Assembly (NCBI RefSeq): GCF_003326015.1
Contig: NZ_CP023860.1
Coordinates: forward strand, 744,001 to 808,000
DNA length: 64,000 nt
DNA from: Candidatus Thioglobus sp. NP1
Lineage (GTDB): Bacteria > Pseudomonadota > Gammaproteobacteria > PS1 > Pseudothioglobaceae
Direction: 5' to 3'
Positions 31,928 to 40,336 of this stretch are shown piece by piece. Each line of letters begins with the position of its first letter. Positions within the stretch are counted from its first letter, which is position 1. The position numbers and the translations under genes were made by a program. Under the pieces are notes generated by a model. The model saw only the letters and a list, made by a program, of their open reading frames with translations. It did not search any database and was not told where the DNA came from.

Positions 31928-33583
31928 TTATGCCTGATCGTTAACTAAGGCAATTTTTTTTGTTGCACTAAAGTCAGTTTTACCACTACCTAGTTTTGGA
32001 ATTTCATCAACATTTAAAACATTAGATGGATGATAAAGAGGATTTATTTTGGCATCTGAAAGTATTTTCTTAAGTGCTACTTTATCAATATCTGTAGTAG
32101 CTAGAAGAACAATCTTTTCACCCTTACGTTGGTCAGGTAGGCAAGTTGCTGCAATTTCTAAGTCTTTATCATTGCAAGCATCGAGAATCTCCTCTTCAAC
32201 TGTTGTTAAGCTAATCATTTCACCACCAATCTTGGCAAACCTTGAGTAACGATCAACAATCGTTAAAAAACCATCTTTATCTAAATGTCCCTTGTCGCCT
32301 GTTCTATACCATCTAAATCCATCAATTATTTCAATAACCTCAGCAGTTTTCTCTGGCATTTTGAGATAACCCTTCATGATTTGAGGACCACCTATTAATA
32401 TTAGTCCATCTTCTCCATTTGCAATAGGATCAAGTGAATCGGGGTCAACAATTCGAAACTCAGTGCCACTAAATGCTCTTCCTACAGTTCCTGGCCTATT
32501 GCGCAGCTTTTCAGGCGCATTATTAGATGCAGGAATATCAGGTAGGTTAACTGATGCTCCTGGAGAAGTTTCTGTTGTCCCATATCCCTCATATACAGGC
32601 ATATTAAATTTTGATTCAAAGCCTTCTCTGACTTCTGATCTAAGTTTCTCTGCTCCAGCAACGACAAGTCTTAAGGATTGCATTGACTCAGTAGTGACTT
32701 TTTTACTAATTGTGTACATTCTCAGAAAAGTAGGAGTTCCAACTAAGATGGTGCCTGAATATTTTTCAATTCCAGATGCTATTGTTGCCACATCTTTTGG
32801 ATCAGCATGACAAACAATTGGAATACCCTCTGAAAGGGGCATTAGGGTTGTAATAGCAAAACCAAAGGCATGAAAGGTTGGAAGAGTAGACATAATAACG
32901 TCACTTCTAATTGCACCTAATTCGATGGCAGCTTGTTTAGCATTAGCAGCAATATTGCTATGAGATAACTCTACACCCTTAGGAGAACCTTCGCTACCGC
33001 TTGAAAACAATATTGCAGCAGTATCATTCATAGAGACCTTTTTAAAATAGCTTTTTCTAATTAGGTTTGTTGGCATTAATATTGCTTTTAAAAGGGTGCC
33101 TAGTCTTGTTAAAGTTGAAATTTCCTCTTTAATATCTTCCAGCATAAAAAGTTTTGAGTTTGGAAAAAATGATTCCAAATTTATTCCTCTCTCAGCCATC
33201 TTGTCTAAAAACTTTCTAGAGGTATAAATACTTTTTACTTCAGCTTGTTCAGCTGCAGACTTCAATGCTTTTTTACCAGCAGTAAAATTTAAGTTTACAA
33301 TTGTCTTACCTAGTGCAAGTATCGCCATAGAGGCAATCGCTCCACCACCACTACTAGGAAGTAATAAGCCAACATTCTGTTCAGGGCTATAAGTTGCAAT
33401 TTTTTTTGAAAATAAAAGAACGCCAGTTAGAAACCTTTTGTGTGATATTTCAACACCCTCAATATCAGCAACTGCAAAGGCAGTCTTTGATTTTTTAGCA
33501 TTCTTAAGCCAAGCTATATGAACTGGATCAAGCGTTGCAGGATAATCTTGCCAATCTTTAAAAGTACTAGGAGGATTTGACAT
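31928..33583 (-). CDS. AMP-forming acyl-CoA/acyl-ACP synthetase family protein
   Basis: A 551-residue adenylate-forming enzyme. The P-loop is LFSSGSEGSPKGVELSH near residue 191, followed by YEGYGTTETSPG near 344 and YRTGDKG near 436. The C-terminal lysine motif LGSGKTD near 533 is the adenylation lysine. The sequence resembles the synthetase half of Aas (acyl-ACP synthetase) and long-chain fatty-acid ligases; substrate chain length is not readable. It lies 5 bp after the chalcone-isomerase-like gene and 6 bp before mutM, so the first two may act together on lipids (inference). Confidence 0.88.
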   Translation of the reverse strand: MSNPPSTFKDWQDYPATLDPVHIAWLKNAKKSKTAFAVADIEGVEISHKRFLTGVLLFSKKIATYSPEQNVGLLLPSSGGGAIASMAILALGKTIVNLNFTAGKKALKSAAEQAEVKSIYTSRKFLDKMAERGINLESFFPNSKLFMLEDIKEEISTLTRLGTLLKAILMPTNLIRKSYFKKVSMNDTAAILFSSGSEGSPKGVELSHSNIAANAKQAAIELGAIRSDVIMSTLPTFHAFGFAITTLMPLSEGIPIVCHADPKDVATIASGIEKYSGTILVGTPTFLRMYTISKKVTTESMQSLRLVVAGAEKLRSEVREGFESKFNMPVYEGYGTTETSPGASVNLPDIPASNNAPEKLRNRPGTVGRAFSGTEFRIVDPDSLDPIANGEDGLILIGGPQIMKGYLKMPEKTAEVIEIIDGFRWYRTGDKGHLDKDGFLTIVDRYSRFAKIGGEMISLTTVEEEILDACNDKDLEIAATCLPDQRKGEKIVLLATTDIDKVALKKILSDAKINPLYHPSNVLNVDEIPKLGSGKTDFSATKKIALVNDQA

Positions 33584-33588
33584 GATGA

Positions 33589-34149
33589 TTAACCTCCAAG
33601 CATTGCTTGTTTCAAGTTCTTCTGAATTGGATCATTAGATAACCAGATCCCAAAGAAGGCTTTTTTGAATTCAAGACCAGTTATTGTATCAATGTATTCA
33701 GAGTTTTTAAGGACATTTGTTCCAGAATCTGGAATATAAATAAATTCAAAAAAATCACTGTCAGTTACATCGCTATTAAAGGCGGCAATGAGTTGATTGA
33801 TTTCTTCAGTAATAGGGCCAATATTATTTCCAGTTGATTTAACTAATCCTGAATTTAATGCATCTTTCATTGCATCAGTTGTAACCATTGTGGATGTTAC
33901 ATCAAGACGAATAGCCATGGCCTCATCAGTACTGAGTATTTCTTCCGCATTTGAATTGGATGAAACTAAATAAAGACTCGTATTGTAAACTTTCATAAAG
34001 AACCTTACTCGAGTTCCCTCACCATTAAGAGTTAGTTTTACTCCTTGATACTCCATAGAGCTAGGGGCTGCTGCAGCACAAACTGAAGTCAAAGCTAATG
34101 AGCTAACCAAGGTTAATAATAGAGGCAGTATTTTTGATTTAATTGTCAT
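33589..34149 (-). CDS. Exported chalcone-isomerase-like protein
   Basis: A 186-residue protein with a signal peptide (cleavage near residue 26, ...SVCAAA). The remaining sequence, with YQGVKLTLNGEGTRVRFFMKVYNTSLYL, matches the chalcone isomerase-like fold found in many marine gammaproteobacteria. Related eukaryotic folds bind fatty acids, and true chalcone isomerase activity is not expected here. It is first in a three-gene run with an acyl-ligase, which fits a lipid-binding role (inference). It is divergent from the small membrane protein gene at 34276. Confidence 0.8.
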   Translation of the reverse strand: MTIKSKILPLLLTLVSSLALTSVCAAAAPSSMEYQGVKLTLNGEGTRVRFFMKVYNTSLYLVSSNSNAEEILSTDEAMAIRLDVTSTMVTTDAMKDALNSGLVKSTGNNIGPITEEINQLIAAFNSDVTDSDFFEFIYIPDSGTNVLKNSEYIDTITGLEFKKAFFGIWLSNDPIQKNLKQAMLGG

Positions 34150-34182
34150 AAAATTTTCCTTAATTTTTCATTCAAATTTGAG

Positions 34183-34202
34183 TATATCGTATTATCGATA
34201 TA
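34183..34202. promoter_or_regulatory. Perfect 7-bp inverted repeat with 6-bp spacer
   Basis: TATATCG (34183–34189), spacer TATTAT and CGATATA (34196–34202) form a perfect dyad in the 126-bp gap between two divergent genes, 34 bp upstream of the chalcone-isomerase-like gene's start. Its symmetry and placement fit an operator for a dimeric regulator or a bidirectional control site. Confidence 0.45.
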
Positions 34203-34217
34203 AATTATAAAAAAACC

Positions 34218-34244
34218 TTTACTGATTTGTGAACTATTTATAAT
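34218..34244 (+). promoter_or_regulatory. Candidate promoter for the gene at 34276
   Basis: TTTACT (34218–34223) and a perfect TATAAT (34239–34244) with a 15-bp spacer lie 31 bp upstream of the ATG. An AAGGAA ribosome-binding site follows at about 34261. Spacer is short of the optimum, so confidence is moderate. Confidence 0.45.
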
Positions 34245-34275
34245 AATAACTTTATATCTAAAGGAAATAACTATT

Positions 34276-34875
34276 ATGAATCCATTAACTTCCGTCAAAG
34301 GTACTATTGCCTCAGGCTTTATTTTGGCGATTATTGTTGCTTTTTATTTATCACCAGAAAACTCTTATTTATCGACTCGTAACTTGAGCATATGGATGCA
34401 TGCTCTAGCAGGAGTTACCTGGGTGGGTTTATTATATTATTTTAATTTTGTTCAAGTTCCTGCAATGGCTGAAGCCTTAGCTGATGAGGGTGGACCTGGA
34501 CCCGCAGCGATTGGAAAATATGTTGCTCCAAAGGCTTTATTATGGTTTCGAATGGCAGCAGCAGTAACCTGGTTAACTGGTGCATGGGCACTATCTATTT
34601 CTCCTCAGTATGGTTTTGTAGATACTTTTATTTTTCAAGCGCCTGCAGGGCATATGATGAGTATTGGAGTTTGGCTGGGAACTATTATGTTATTTAATGT
34701 TTGGGTTCTTATATGGCCGAATCAAAAAAAGATCCTTGGAATGGTAGAAGCAACTGCAGAAGAAATTGCTAAGGCTAAGTTTACTGCCGCTATGGCCTCA
34801 AGAACAAACGTCGTCCTATCGGTACCTATGCTGCTTTGCATGGTTGGTGCTGGGCACGGTGGCTATTTATTCTAG
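34276..34875 (+). CDS. Small membrane protein of the urate-oxidase-N-terminal (PuuD-like) family
   Basis: A 199-residue protein with four to five hydrophobic helices: near residues 10–27, 36–58, 92–110, 127–150 and 180–197. The pattern LSIWMHALAGVTWVGLLYYFNFVQVPAM with a membrane histidine (His42) and later GHMMSIGVWLG suggests a haem or metal-binding membrane domain of the Urate_ox_N kind. No cytochrome c domain is fused as in PuuD, so urate oxidation is not claimed. It is monocistronic, followed by a strong terminator. Confidence 0.75.
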   Translation: MNPLTSVKGTIASGFILAIIVAFYLSPENSYLSTRNLSIWMHALAGVTWVGLLYYFNFVQVPAMAEALADEGGPGPAAIGKYVAPKALLWFRMAAAVTWLTGAWALSISPQYGFVDTFIFQAPAGHMMSIGVWLGTIMLFNVWVLIWPNQKKILGMVEATAEEIAKAKFTAAMASRTNVVLSVPMLLCMVGAGHGGYLF

Positions 34876-34899
34876 GTATATAGGTTTAATGTAGAATTT

Positions 34900-34924
34900 A
34901 AAACCGGGCTTGCCCGGTTTTTTA
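34900..34924 (+). terminator. Rho-independent terminator after the membrane protein gene
   Basis: AACCGGGC and GCCCGGTT form an 8-bp GC-rich stem with a TT loop, followed by a T run. It starts 25 bp after the stop codon at 34875. Confidence 0.9.
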
Positions 34925-35098
34925 TTGAAAAAGATAAAAAATACAACAAAACTGCAAAAAAGTAACAAAAAGACTAAGAATTTATAAAAATGAATTTTAA
35001 TCAGTGATTATTGATCTAAAAATTCTTTCATAATTATTGATCAAGTACCTATTCTGTCAGCCTTAAAGGAAAAATAAGGACTAATTGTTGAAAAAAAA
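34925..35098. other. Gene-free AT-rich spacer upstream of the porin-like gene
   Basis: Part of a 363-bp stretch without a gene. This section carries many short A and T runs and no reading frame of note. The remainder of the stretch (35099–35238) holds a dyad, promoter, leader hairpin and ribosome-binding site, listed separately. Confidence 0.6.
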
Positions 35099-35129
35099 CA
35101 ACTAAATGTATTATTTATACAAATAGTTG
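35099..35129. promoter_or_regulatory. 31-bp dyad (operator candidate) abutting the -35 element
   Basis: CAACTA at 35099–35104 pairs with TAGTTG at 35124–35129, and inner arms TGTAT/ATACA also pair around a TATTT centre; only symmetric AA/AA positions break the symmetry. It ends exactly where the -35 hexamer begins, a typical activator-binding position, although a repressor could also bind there. Confidence 0.5.
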
Positions 35130-35158
35130 TTGACATTAGTATAAGAATTGGTTATTAT
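35130..35158 (+). promoter_or_regulatory. Strong sigma-70-type promoter of the porin-like gene
   Basis: A perfect TTGACA (35130–35135), a 17-bp spacer and TATTAT (35153–35158). Transcription would start near 35165, giving a leader of roughly 74 nt before the ATG at 35239. Confidence 0.75.
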
Positions 35159-35191
35159 TATTATATTGTTACTCGAATGGGTAGCAAAAGC

Positions 35192-35211
35192 TGCTAAGGG
35201 GGTCCTTAGCA
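35192..35211 (+). promoter_or_regulatory. Leader hairpin in the 5' UTR of the porin-like gene
   Basis: TGCTAAGG (35192–35199), loop GGGT and CCTTAGCA (35204–35211) form a perfect 8-bp stem 27 bp before the start codon. There is no T run, so it is not a terminator; mRNA stabilisation or a regulator site are options. Confidence 0.6.
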
Positions 35212-35238
35212 ATTAATATATTCTAAATGGAGAATAAA

Positions 35239-36066
35239 ATGAAAAAACTAATCGCATTATTCGCAGTATCTGCAGTAGCTACTACTTCAGCAGTTGCGGG
35301 TGTAGCAATCAGTGGTGCTGCTTCAGTATCATATGATGATAACGGTAGTGGAGCTTCTGCAACTTCATACGACGCTGACTTAAGCTTCGTAGGTACTGCT
35401 GGTGCAACAACTGTAACAATCGGTATGGATGTAGATGCTGCTGCTTCAATTACAGGTGTTGCTATGTCAACTAAAATTGGTCCAGTAACTGTTGCTGCTG
35501 ATATGTTCAATGAAGCTTCTATCGGAACTAGTTCTGGTGGTAACCTTCGTGAAGGTACTGCTGCTGAAGATACTGGTGTTACTATCAGTTTAGATGCTCC
35601 AATTGGTGACGCTACAGTTGGTGTAGATAACTCTGGAAACGTAACTATTTCTGGTTCTTGGTCTGGTGTTACTTTGAGCCACACTTCTAAATCAGGTGGT
35701 GATACAACTACAGCTTCTGCAGCAATTGCTGGTATGGACGTTAGTGTAACTAATAAAGCTGGTGATACTACATGGTCTCTAGGTACAACTGTTAGTGGTG
35801 TTGCTCTAACATTGGCTAGTAGCCAGAAAGTTACAGCTACATTTGGTCTAGCTGGTAACACGATGACTGTTACTGCTACTCCTAAGAGAGCTTCAGCTGC
35901 TTCAGTTGCTTCTTCAGCTACTGTTCGTGGTACACGTGTAGTAAATGCACAAGCTGCATTCTCATCTGTTGCAATTTCTCGTGATTTAACTTCAGGTGCA
36001 ACTCTAGCTGCAACTTATAGCACGCTAGATGATTCACTTACACTTAAAGCTTCTGTTGCATTCTAA
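35239..36066 (+). CDS. Porin-like outer-membrane beta-barrel protein
   Basis: Starting at the ATG at 35239 gives 275 residues; an in-frame ATG 12 bp upstream is less likely because GGAG (35229–35232) sits at the right distance for the later start. A signal peptide (MKKLIALFAVSAVATTSAVA) is followed by alternating strands rich in Ala, Thr, Ser, Gly and Val, ending in a C-terminal Phe (TLKASVAF), the usual outer-membrane insertion signal. It is shorter than typical 330–400-residue porins. Codon use is biased toward GCT, GGT and ACT, suggesting high expression. Strong promoter and terminator make it a single-gene unit. Transported solute unknown. Confidence 0.78.
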   Translation: MKKLIALFAVSAVATTSAVAGVAISGAASVSYDDNGSGASATSYDADLSFVGTAGATTVTIGMDVDAAASITGVAMSTKIGPVTVAADMFNEASIGTSSGGNLREGTAAEDTGVTISLDAPIGDATVGVDNSGNVTISGSWSGVTLSHTSKSGGDTTTASAAIAGMDVSVTNKAGDTTWSLGTTVSGVALTLASSQKVTATFGLAGNTMTVTATPKRASAASVASSATVRGTRVVNAQAAFSSVAISRDLTSGATLAATYSTLDDSLTLKASVAF

Positions 36067-36111
36067 ATTCGTTTAGATTGTACAGTTGACTTAGGAATAA
36101 GTTAGTACACT

Positions 36112-36142
36112 AAAAACCCAGAGCTTGCTCTGGGTTTTTTTT
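36112..36142 (+). terminator. Rho-independent terminator after the porin-like gene
   Basis: AAAACCCAGAGC, a TT loop and GCTCTGGGTTTT form a stem of about 12 bp followed by eight T residues in all, 46 bp after the stop codon. Confidence 0.93.
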
Positions 36143-36209
36143 ATCTCTAATAGAAAAGAAACCCATTAATATTGATAAAATGTAACTATTTAAAGAGTTA
36201 TAAAAAAAT

Positions 36210-37037
36210 ATGTTTATCCATCTTGAAAATCGTGCCCTTTTAAAAGTGTCTGGCTTAGATTCTGAAACTTTTCTTCAGGGCCAGCTTAGTAATGATATTA
36301 ATCAGTTAAACACTTCAAGTGTTCAATTGAATGCATATTGTCAACATCAGGGAAAAATCTTGGCACTGTTCTGGGTAATGAAATATGAAGATAGTTTTCT
36401 CCTTTCCTTTCCGTTAGATCTACTTGAGACTATAAAGCCTAGACTTCAAATGTTTGTCATAATGTCTGATGTAACTATAGATGACGTGACCTCTAGTTAC
36501 CTTCAAATTGGTTCAATAGATGAGGAACATCAAAACGCATATGTAATTAATGATAAATTATCATTAATCATCGATGATAAAAAAAATAGTAATAAATTCA
36601 ATATGGATTCATTAGATATTTGGAATATAGCCTGTATCGAGTCAAGTCTCCCCGAAATCTACCTTGAGACAAGTGAAAAATTAGTTCCTCAAATGCTTAA
36701 TCTAGATATTAATGAAATAGGTGTTAACTTTTCTAAGGGCTGCTATCCAGGCCAGGAGGTCGTCGCAAGACTCCACTATCTTGGATCAGCAAAAAGAAGA
36801 TTATTCACATTTAAATCAGAAGCCGAACTTAATATAGGTGATTCCTTGTATTGTGCCTCATCAAAGACAGCAAAAATTCGAGGAGACAGGTATAAAGGGA
36901 GCGGAATGATCTTAAATAAGGTAAAATTTAATTCGTTATTTCATTGCTTAGCGACACTTGATGTGGAATTAATAGATAATGAGATTACTCTTAATAATGA
37001 ACATGGACCAACACTAAAAATAATACACAATGAATAA
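36210..37037 (+). CDS. ygfZ: Folate-binding Fe-S/tRNA-modification protein YgfZ
   Basis: A 275-residue GcvT-like protein. The hallmark K-G-C-Y-x-G-Q-E motif begins at Lys176 and includes the conserved redox-sensitive cysteine. The N-terminal half has FLQGQLSNDI, matching the folate-binding fold. In E. coli YgfZ uses folate to support iron–sulfur enzymes such as MiaB. The 3' end overlaps nhaD by 8 bp. Length is a little under the E. coli protein (326). Confidence 0.92.
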   Translation: MFIHLENRALLKVSGLDSETFLQGQLSNDINQLNTSSVQLNAYCQHQGKILALFWVMKYEDSFLLSFPLDLLETIKPRLQMFVIMSDVTIDDVTSSYLQIGSIDEEHQNAYVINDKLSLIIDDKKNSNKFNMDSLDIWNIACIESSLPEIYLETSEKLVPQMLNLDINEIGVNFSKGCYPGQEVVARLHYLGSAKRRLFTFKSEAELNIGDSLYCASSKTAKIRGDRYKGSGMILNKVKFNSLFHCLATLDVELIDNEITLNNEHGPTLKIIHNE

Positions 37038-38406
37038 AATACTGCTAATCCTTATAAGTCTAATTCCAAGCATCAGTTTTGCTACTTCATCTTCAGAAAA
37101 CCTTGATTTAACAAGTCATATGGCTGGTTATATTGCATTAACAATATTTGCTTTAGCATATATTTTTGTGATGCTTGAAGAGTTCACTCACCTTCGTAAG
37201 TCAAAGCCAGTAATTTTAGCTGCTGGAATTATATGGGCAATCATAGGTTGGGTCTATGCTACAAATGGAATCCCTCATGCTGCAGAGGTTGCAGTAAGGC
37301 ATAACTTTTTAGAGTTTGCTGAGTTATTCCTTTTTCTATTAGTCGCAATGACCTATATTGAGTCAATGAGAGAGCGCCTAGTATTTGATAAACTTAAAGT
37401 CTGGCTTGTATCAAGAGAATTTACTTACAGACAACTCTTTTGGTTAACAGGTTTTATAGCTTTCTTTATGTCACCGATAGCTGATAACCTAACGACTGCG
37501 CTTGTTATGGGTGCGGTAGTTCTTGCGGTAGGTGCCGGCAATGCCCGTTTTATCTCAATCGGATTTGTAAACATTGTTGTGGCAGCCAATGCAGGTGGTG
37601 CTTTTAGCCCATTTGGAGATATTACCACTCTAATGGTCTGGCAAAAAGGACTAATTGATTTCCAACAGTTTTTTGTTCTATTCTTACCATCAGCGGTCAA
37701 TTATCTTATACCTGCGAGTATCATGCATTTTGCAATTAAAAATGAAAAACCTAAAGCAACTGATGAAACTGTCGATATCAAGACTGGTGGTATTTTAATA
37801 ACTATCTTATTTCTGTTTACGATCGCTACAGCAGTAAGTTTTCATAACTTCCTTCACCTTCCACCAGCAATGGGAATGATGACAGGATTAGGTTACCTAA
37901 TGGTTGCTAGCTACTTTATTAAACGTCAAGCACCTAAAGAGAAAGATTCTGAAAGATTTAATATTTTTACTATGGTATCAAGGGCTGAATGGGATACACT
38001 GCTATTCTTCTTTGGTGTGATAGTTAGTGTTGGTGGGCTTGGTTTCATGGGTTATCTAGCTCTTGTTTCAGAAGCAATGTATGTGCAGTTAGGCGCTACC
38101 TATGCAAATGTGCTGGTAGGTATTCTATCCGCTATTGTAGATAATATTCCTGTTATGTTTGCGGTTTTGACAATGACACCTGACATGTCATTAGGGCAAT
38201 GGCTCTTGGTTACTTTAACTGCTGGAGTTGGTGGAAGTCTCTTGTCAATTGGCTCTGCAGCTGGAGTGGCGTTAATGGGGCAATCTAAAGGTTACTATAC
38301 ATTTGTCTCTCACCTCAAATGGATATGGGCCATAGCTTTAGGTTATGGTGCTAGTATTGTTACTCACTTATGGATAAATGCAGCACTCTTTGATGTCCCA
38401 ATCTAG
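37030..38406 (+). CDS. nhaD: Sodium/proton antiporter NhaD
   Basis: A 458-residue ion transporter with about twelve hydrophobic segments and a possible signal-like N-terminus (MNKILLILISLIPSISFA). Motifs SPIADNLTTALVMGAV near residue 148 and VDNIPVMFAVLTM near 373 are the paired conserved regions of the NhaD family (arsenite-permease superfamily). It exports Na+ for H+ at the inner membrane, consistent with a marine host. It overlaps ygfZ by 8 bp and its 3' end overlaps coaX. Confidence 0.93.
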   Translation: MNKILLILISLIPSISFATSSSENLDLTSHMAGYIALTIFALAYIFVMLEEFTHLRKSKPVILAAGIIWAIIGWVYATNGIPHAAEVAVRHNFLEFAELFLFLLVAMTYIESMRERLVFDKLKVWLVSREFTYRQLFWLTGFIAFFMSPIADNLTTALVMGAVVLAVGAGNARFISIGFVNIVVAANAGGAFSPFGDITTLMVWQKGLIDFQQFFVLFLPSAVNYLIPASIMHFAIKNEKPKATDETVDIKTGGILITILFLFTIATAVSFHNFLHLPPAMGMMTGLGYLMVASYFIKRQAPKEKDSERFNIFTMVSRAEWDTLLFFFGVIVSVGGLGFMGYLALVSEAMYVQLGATYANVLVGILSAIVDNIPVMFAVLTMTPDMSLGQWLLVTLTAGVGGSLLSIGSAAGVALMGQSKGYYTFVSHLKWIWAIALGYGASIVTHLWINAALFDVPI

Positions 38407-39085
38407 AACTTATATCGATATTGGTAACTCGGCTGTTAAGTGGAGAACAAATGAATCTGAGGTTTTTTCAAAAAATATAGATGGTTTCTCAATAAAATCT
38501 TTACCTAGTTCGGATGTTTTTTGGATCAGTTCAGTTGCATATCCAGAAACTGTTAATTCCATTAAAAAACATTTTACTAATGTTCATGAGGTCCAATCTT
38601 TAAGGGAATTTGGAAAATTAGTTTTATCTTATGACAAGCCTTCAGGGCTTGGAGTAGATAGATTTCTTGCAATGTTGGGCGCTCAATTGCATTTTCCTGA
38701 TAAAGATTTATTAATTATTGATGTTGGAAGTGCGATTACTTTTGATGTTATTAAGAGCAGTGGGCATCACCAGGGAGGCCTCATAATGCCTGGATTAAAG
38801 GCTCTCAGATTGAGTTTTAAAAAGTTCTCAACCACCAGTCAAACCTTAGAATCTTTTTCAATAAAGAGTAATACTAAAGAGGCTTGGAGTAGTGGGACTC
38901 ATGCAATGATCCTGTCATCTATTAATCAACAAATTAATGATTTCAAATTAAAATACCCAGATGGTGAGGTTTTAATTTCTGGTGGAATAGTAAAAGAAAT
39001 TCTTAAAGATCTACCAAAATCAATCAATTACATTGATAATTTGGTTTTGGATGGTTTGGAAAGCTACAGTGAAATTGTGGGATAA
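38393..39085 (+). CDS. coaX: Type III pantothenate kinase
   Basis: A CoaX protein of 230 residues from the ATG at 38393; an upstream in-frame ATG at 38378 would give 235. The later start is preferred because family members begin only a few residues before the YIDIGNSAVKW phosphate motif. Other motifs are PSGLGVDRFLAML near residue 78 and IIDVGSAITFDVI near 100 with HQGGLIMPGL. It phosphorylates pantothenate, the first step of CoA synthesis. Overlaps nhaD by 14 bp (or 29 bp with the longer start); trpS follows 36 bp later. Confidence 0.92.
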   Translation: MSQSRTYIDIGNSAVKWRTNESEVFSKNIDGFSIKSLPSSDVFWISSVAYPETVNSIKKHFTNVHEVQSLREFGKLVLSYDKPSGLGVDRFLAMLGAQLHFPDKDLLIIDVGSAITFDVIKSSGHHQGGLIMPGLKALRLSFKKFSTTSQTLESFSIKSNTKEAWSSGTHAMILSSINQQINDFKLKYPDGEVLISGGIVKEILKDLPKSINYIDNLVLDGLESYSEIVG

Positions 39086-39121
39086 TTAACACATTAATAT
39101 AAACAGCCTAAATAATATCTA

Positions 39122-40321
39122 ATGAAAGATCACCGCGTATTATCGGGAATGCGTCCAACAGGTCAGCTTCATCTAGGTCACTACCATGGTGTTCTTAAAA
39201 ATTGGGCTAGACTCCAAAATGAATATGACTCCTACTATTTTGTTGCTGATTGGCATGCATTTACAACGCATTATTCAGACAAAATAGATTTAGAGAAAAA
39301 TGTTGCAGACATGATTGTTGACTGGCTGGCTACGGGACTCAATCCAAATACAGCAACTCTCTTCGTGCAGTCCAAAGTTCCAGAACATGCTGAACTCCAT
39401 CTGTTGCTTTCCATGTCAACGCCACTGAGTTGGCTTGAGAGAGTTCCATCATTTAAAGATCAACAAGAAAAACTTAAAACAAAAGATCTATCGACCTATG
39501 GTTTTTTGGGCTATCCTCTGCTCCAGAGCGCAGATATTTTAATCTATAAGGCTGGGCTTGTTCCAGTTGGTGAGGATCAGGTTGCTCATGTAGAATTTAC
39601 TCGTGAGGTTGCTAGGCGATTTAATTATGTCTATGGTAGGGAGGCTAATTTTGAGGATAAAGCTGAAGTTGCCATTAAAAAAATGGGTAAAAAACAATCT
39701 AAACTTTATAGAGAGCTTAGAAAATCATATCAGGAGACTGGCGATGATGAGTCTCTAATTAAAGCAAAAGCATTGCTTGGAGAGCAGCAAAACATAACTT
39801 TGGGTGACCGCGAAAGATTACTTGGCTATATTGAAGGTCTGGGTAAGATTATTCTAACTGAACCTGAGGCGCACCTAACCAAAGCCTCAAAGATGCCAGG
39901 ACTTGATGGTCAAAAAATGTCGAAGTCATATAATAATACGATTTCGTTAAGAGAGGGTCCTGAGCTGGTTAAGCAAAAGATTAATAAAATGCCTACTGAC
40001 CCTGCAAGAATAAAATTGACAGATCCGGGTGATCCCAATAAATGCCCAGTTTTTCAGATGCATAAAATCTACTCCTCAGAGGATACAATGAATTGGGTAA
40101 CTGATGGTTGTAAAAATGCCAAAATAGGCTGTATTGACTGTAAGAAACCTATCATTGACAGCATTATTTCAGAATTGGTACCAATTCAAGAAGAAATAGC
40201 AAAATACCAATCTAATCCTAACCTTATTCAAGAAATTATTTTTGAGGGCTCTGAAAGAGCTAGGTCTGTTGCAAGAGCAACAATGGAAGAGGTCCGTGAT
40301 GCCATGGGTATAACATACTAA
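39122..40321 (+). CDS. trpS: Tryptophanyl-tRNA synthetase
   Basis: A 399-residue class I synthetase. LHLGHYHG near residue 16 is the HIGH-type motif and QKMSKS near 264 is the KMSKS loop. It is about 65 residues longer than the E. coli enzyme because of an internal insertion (residues ~175–240); this longer form is also familiar from betaproteobacteria. It charges tRNA-Trp. rluB follows 15 bp later on the same strand. Confidence 0.96.
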   Translation: MKDHRVLSGMRPTGQLHLGHYHGVLKNWARLQNEYDSYYFVADWHAFTTHYSDKIDLEKNVADMIVDWLATGLNPNTATLFVQSKVPEHAELHLLLSMSTPLSWLERVPSFKDQQEKLKTKDLSTYGFLGYPLLQSADILIYKAGLVPVGEDQVAHVEFTREVARRFNYVYGREANFEDKAEVAIKKMGKKQSKLYRELRKSYQETGDDESLIKAKALLGEQQNITLGDRERLLGYIEGLGKIILTEPEAHLTKASKMPGLDGQKMSKSYNNTISLREGPELVKQKINKMPTDPARIKLTDPGDPNKCPVFQMHKIYSSEDTMNWVTDGCKNAKIGCIDCKKPIIDSIISELVPIQEEIAKYQSNPNLIQEIIFEGSERARSVARATMEEVRDAMGITY

Positions 40322-40336
40322 CCTTAATCTAAGCAT

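Noticed and set aside
35223-35861. Long minus-strand frame opposite the porin-like gene
   Set aside because: Its Pro/Val/Thr-rich translation mirrors the biased codons of the plus-strand gene, and it has no ribosome-binding site or family motif; the plus-strand gene has signal peptide, promoter and terminator.
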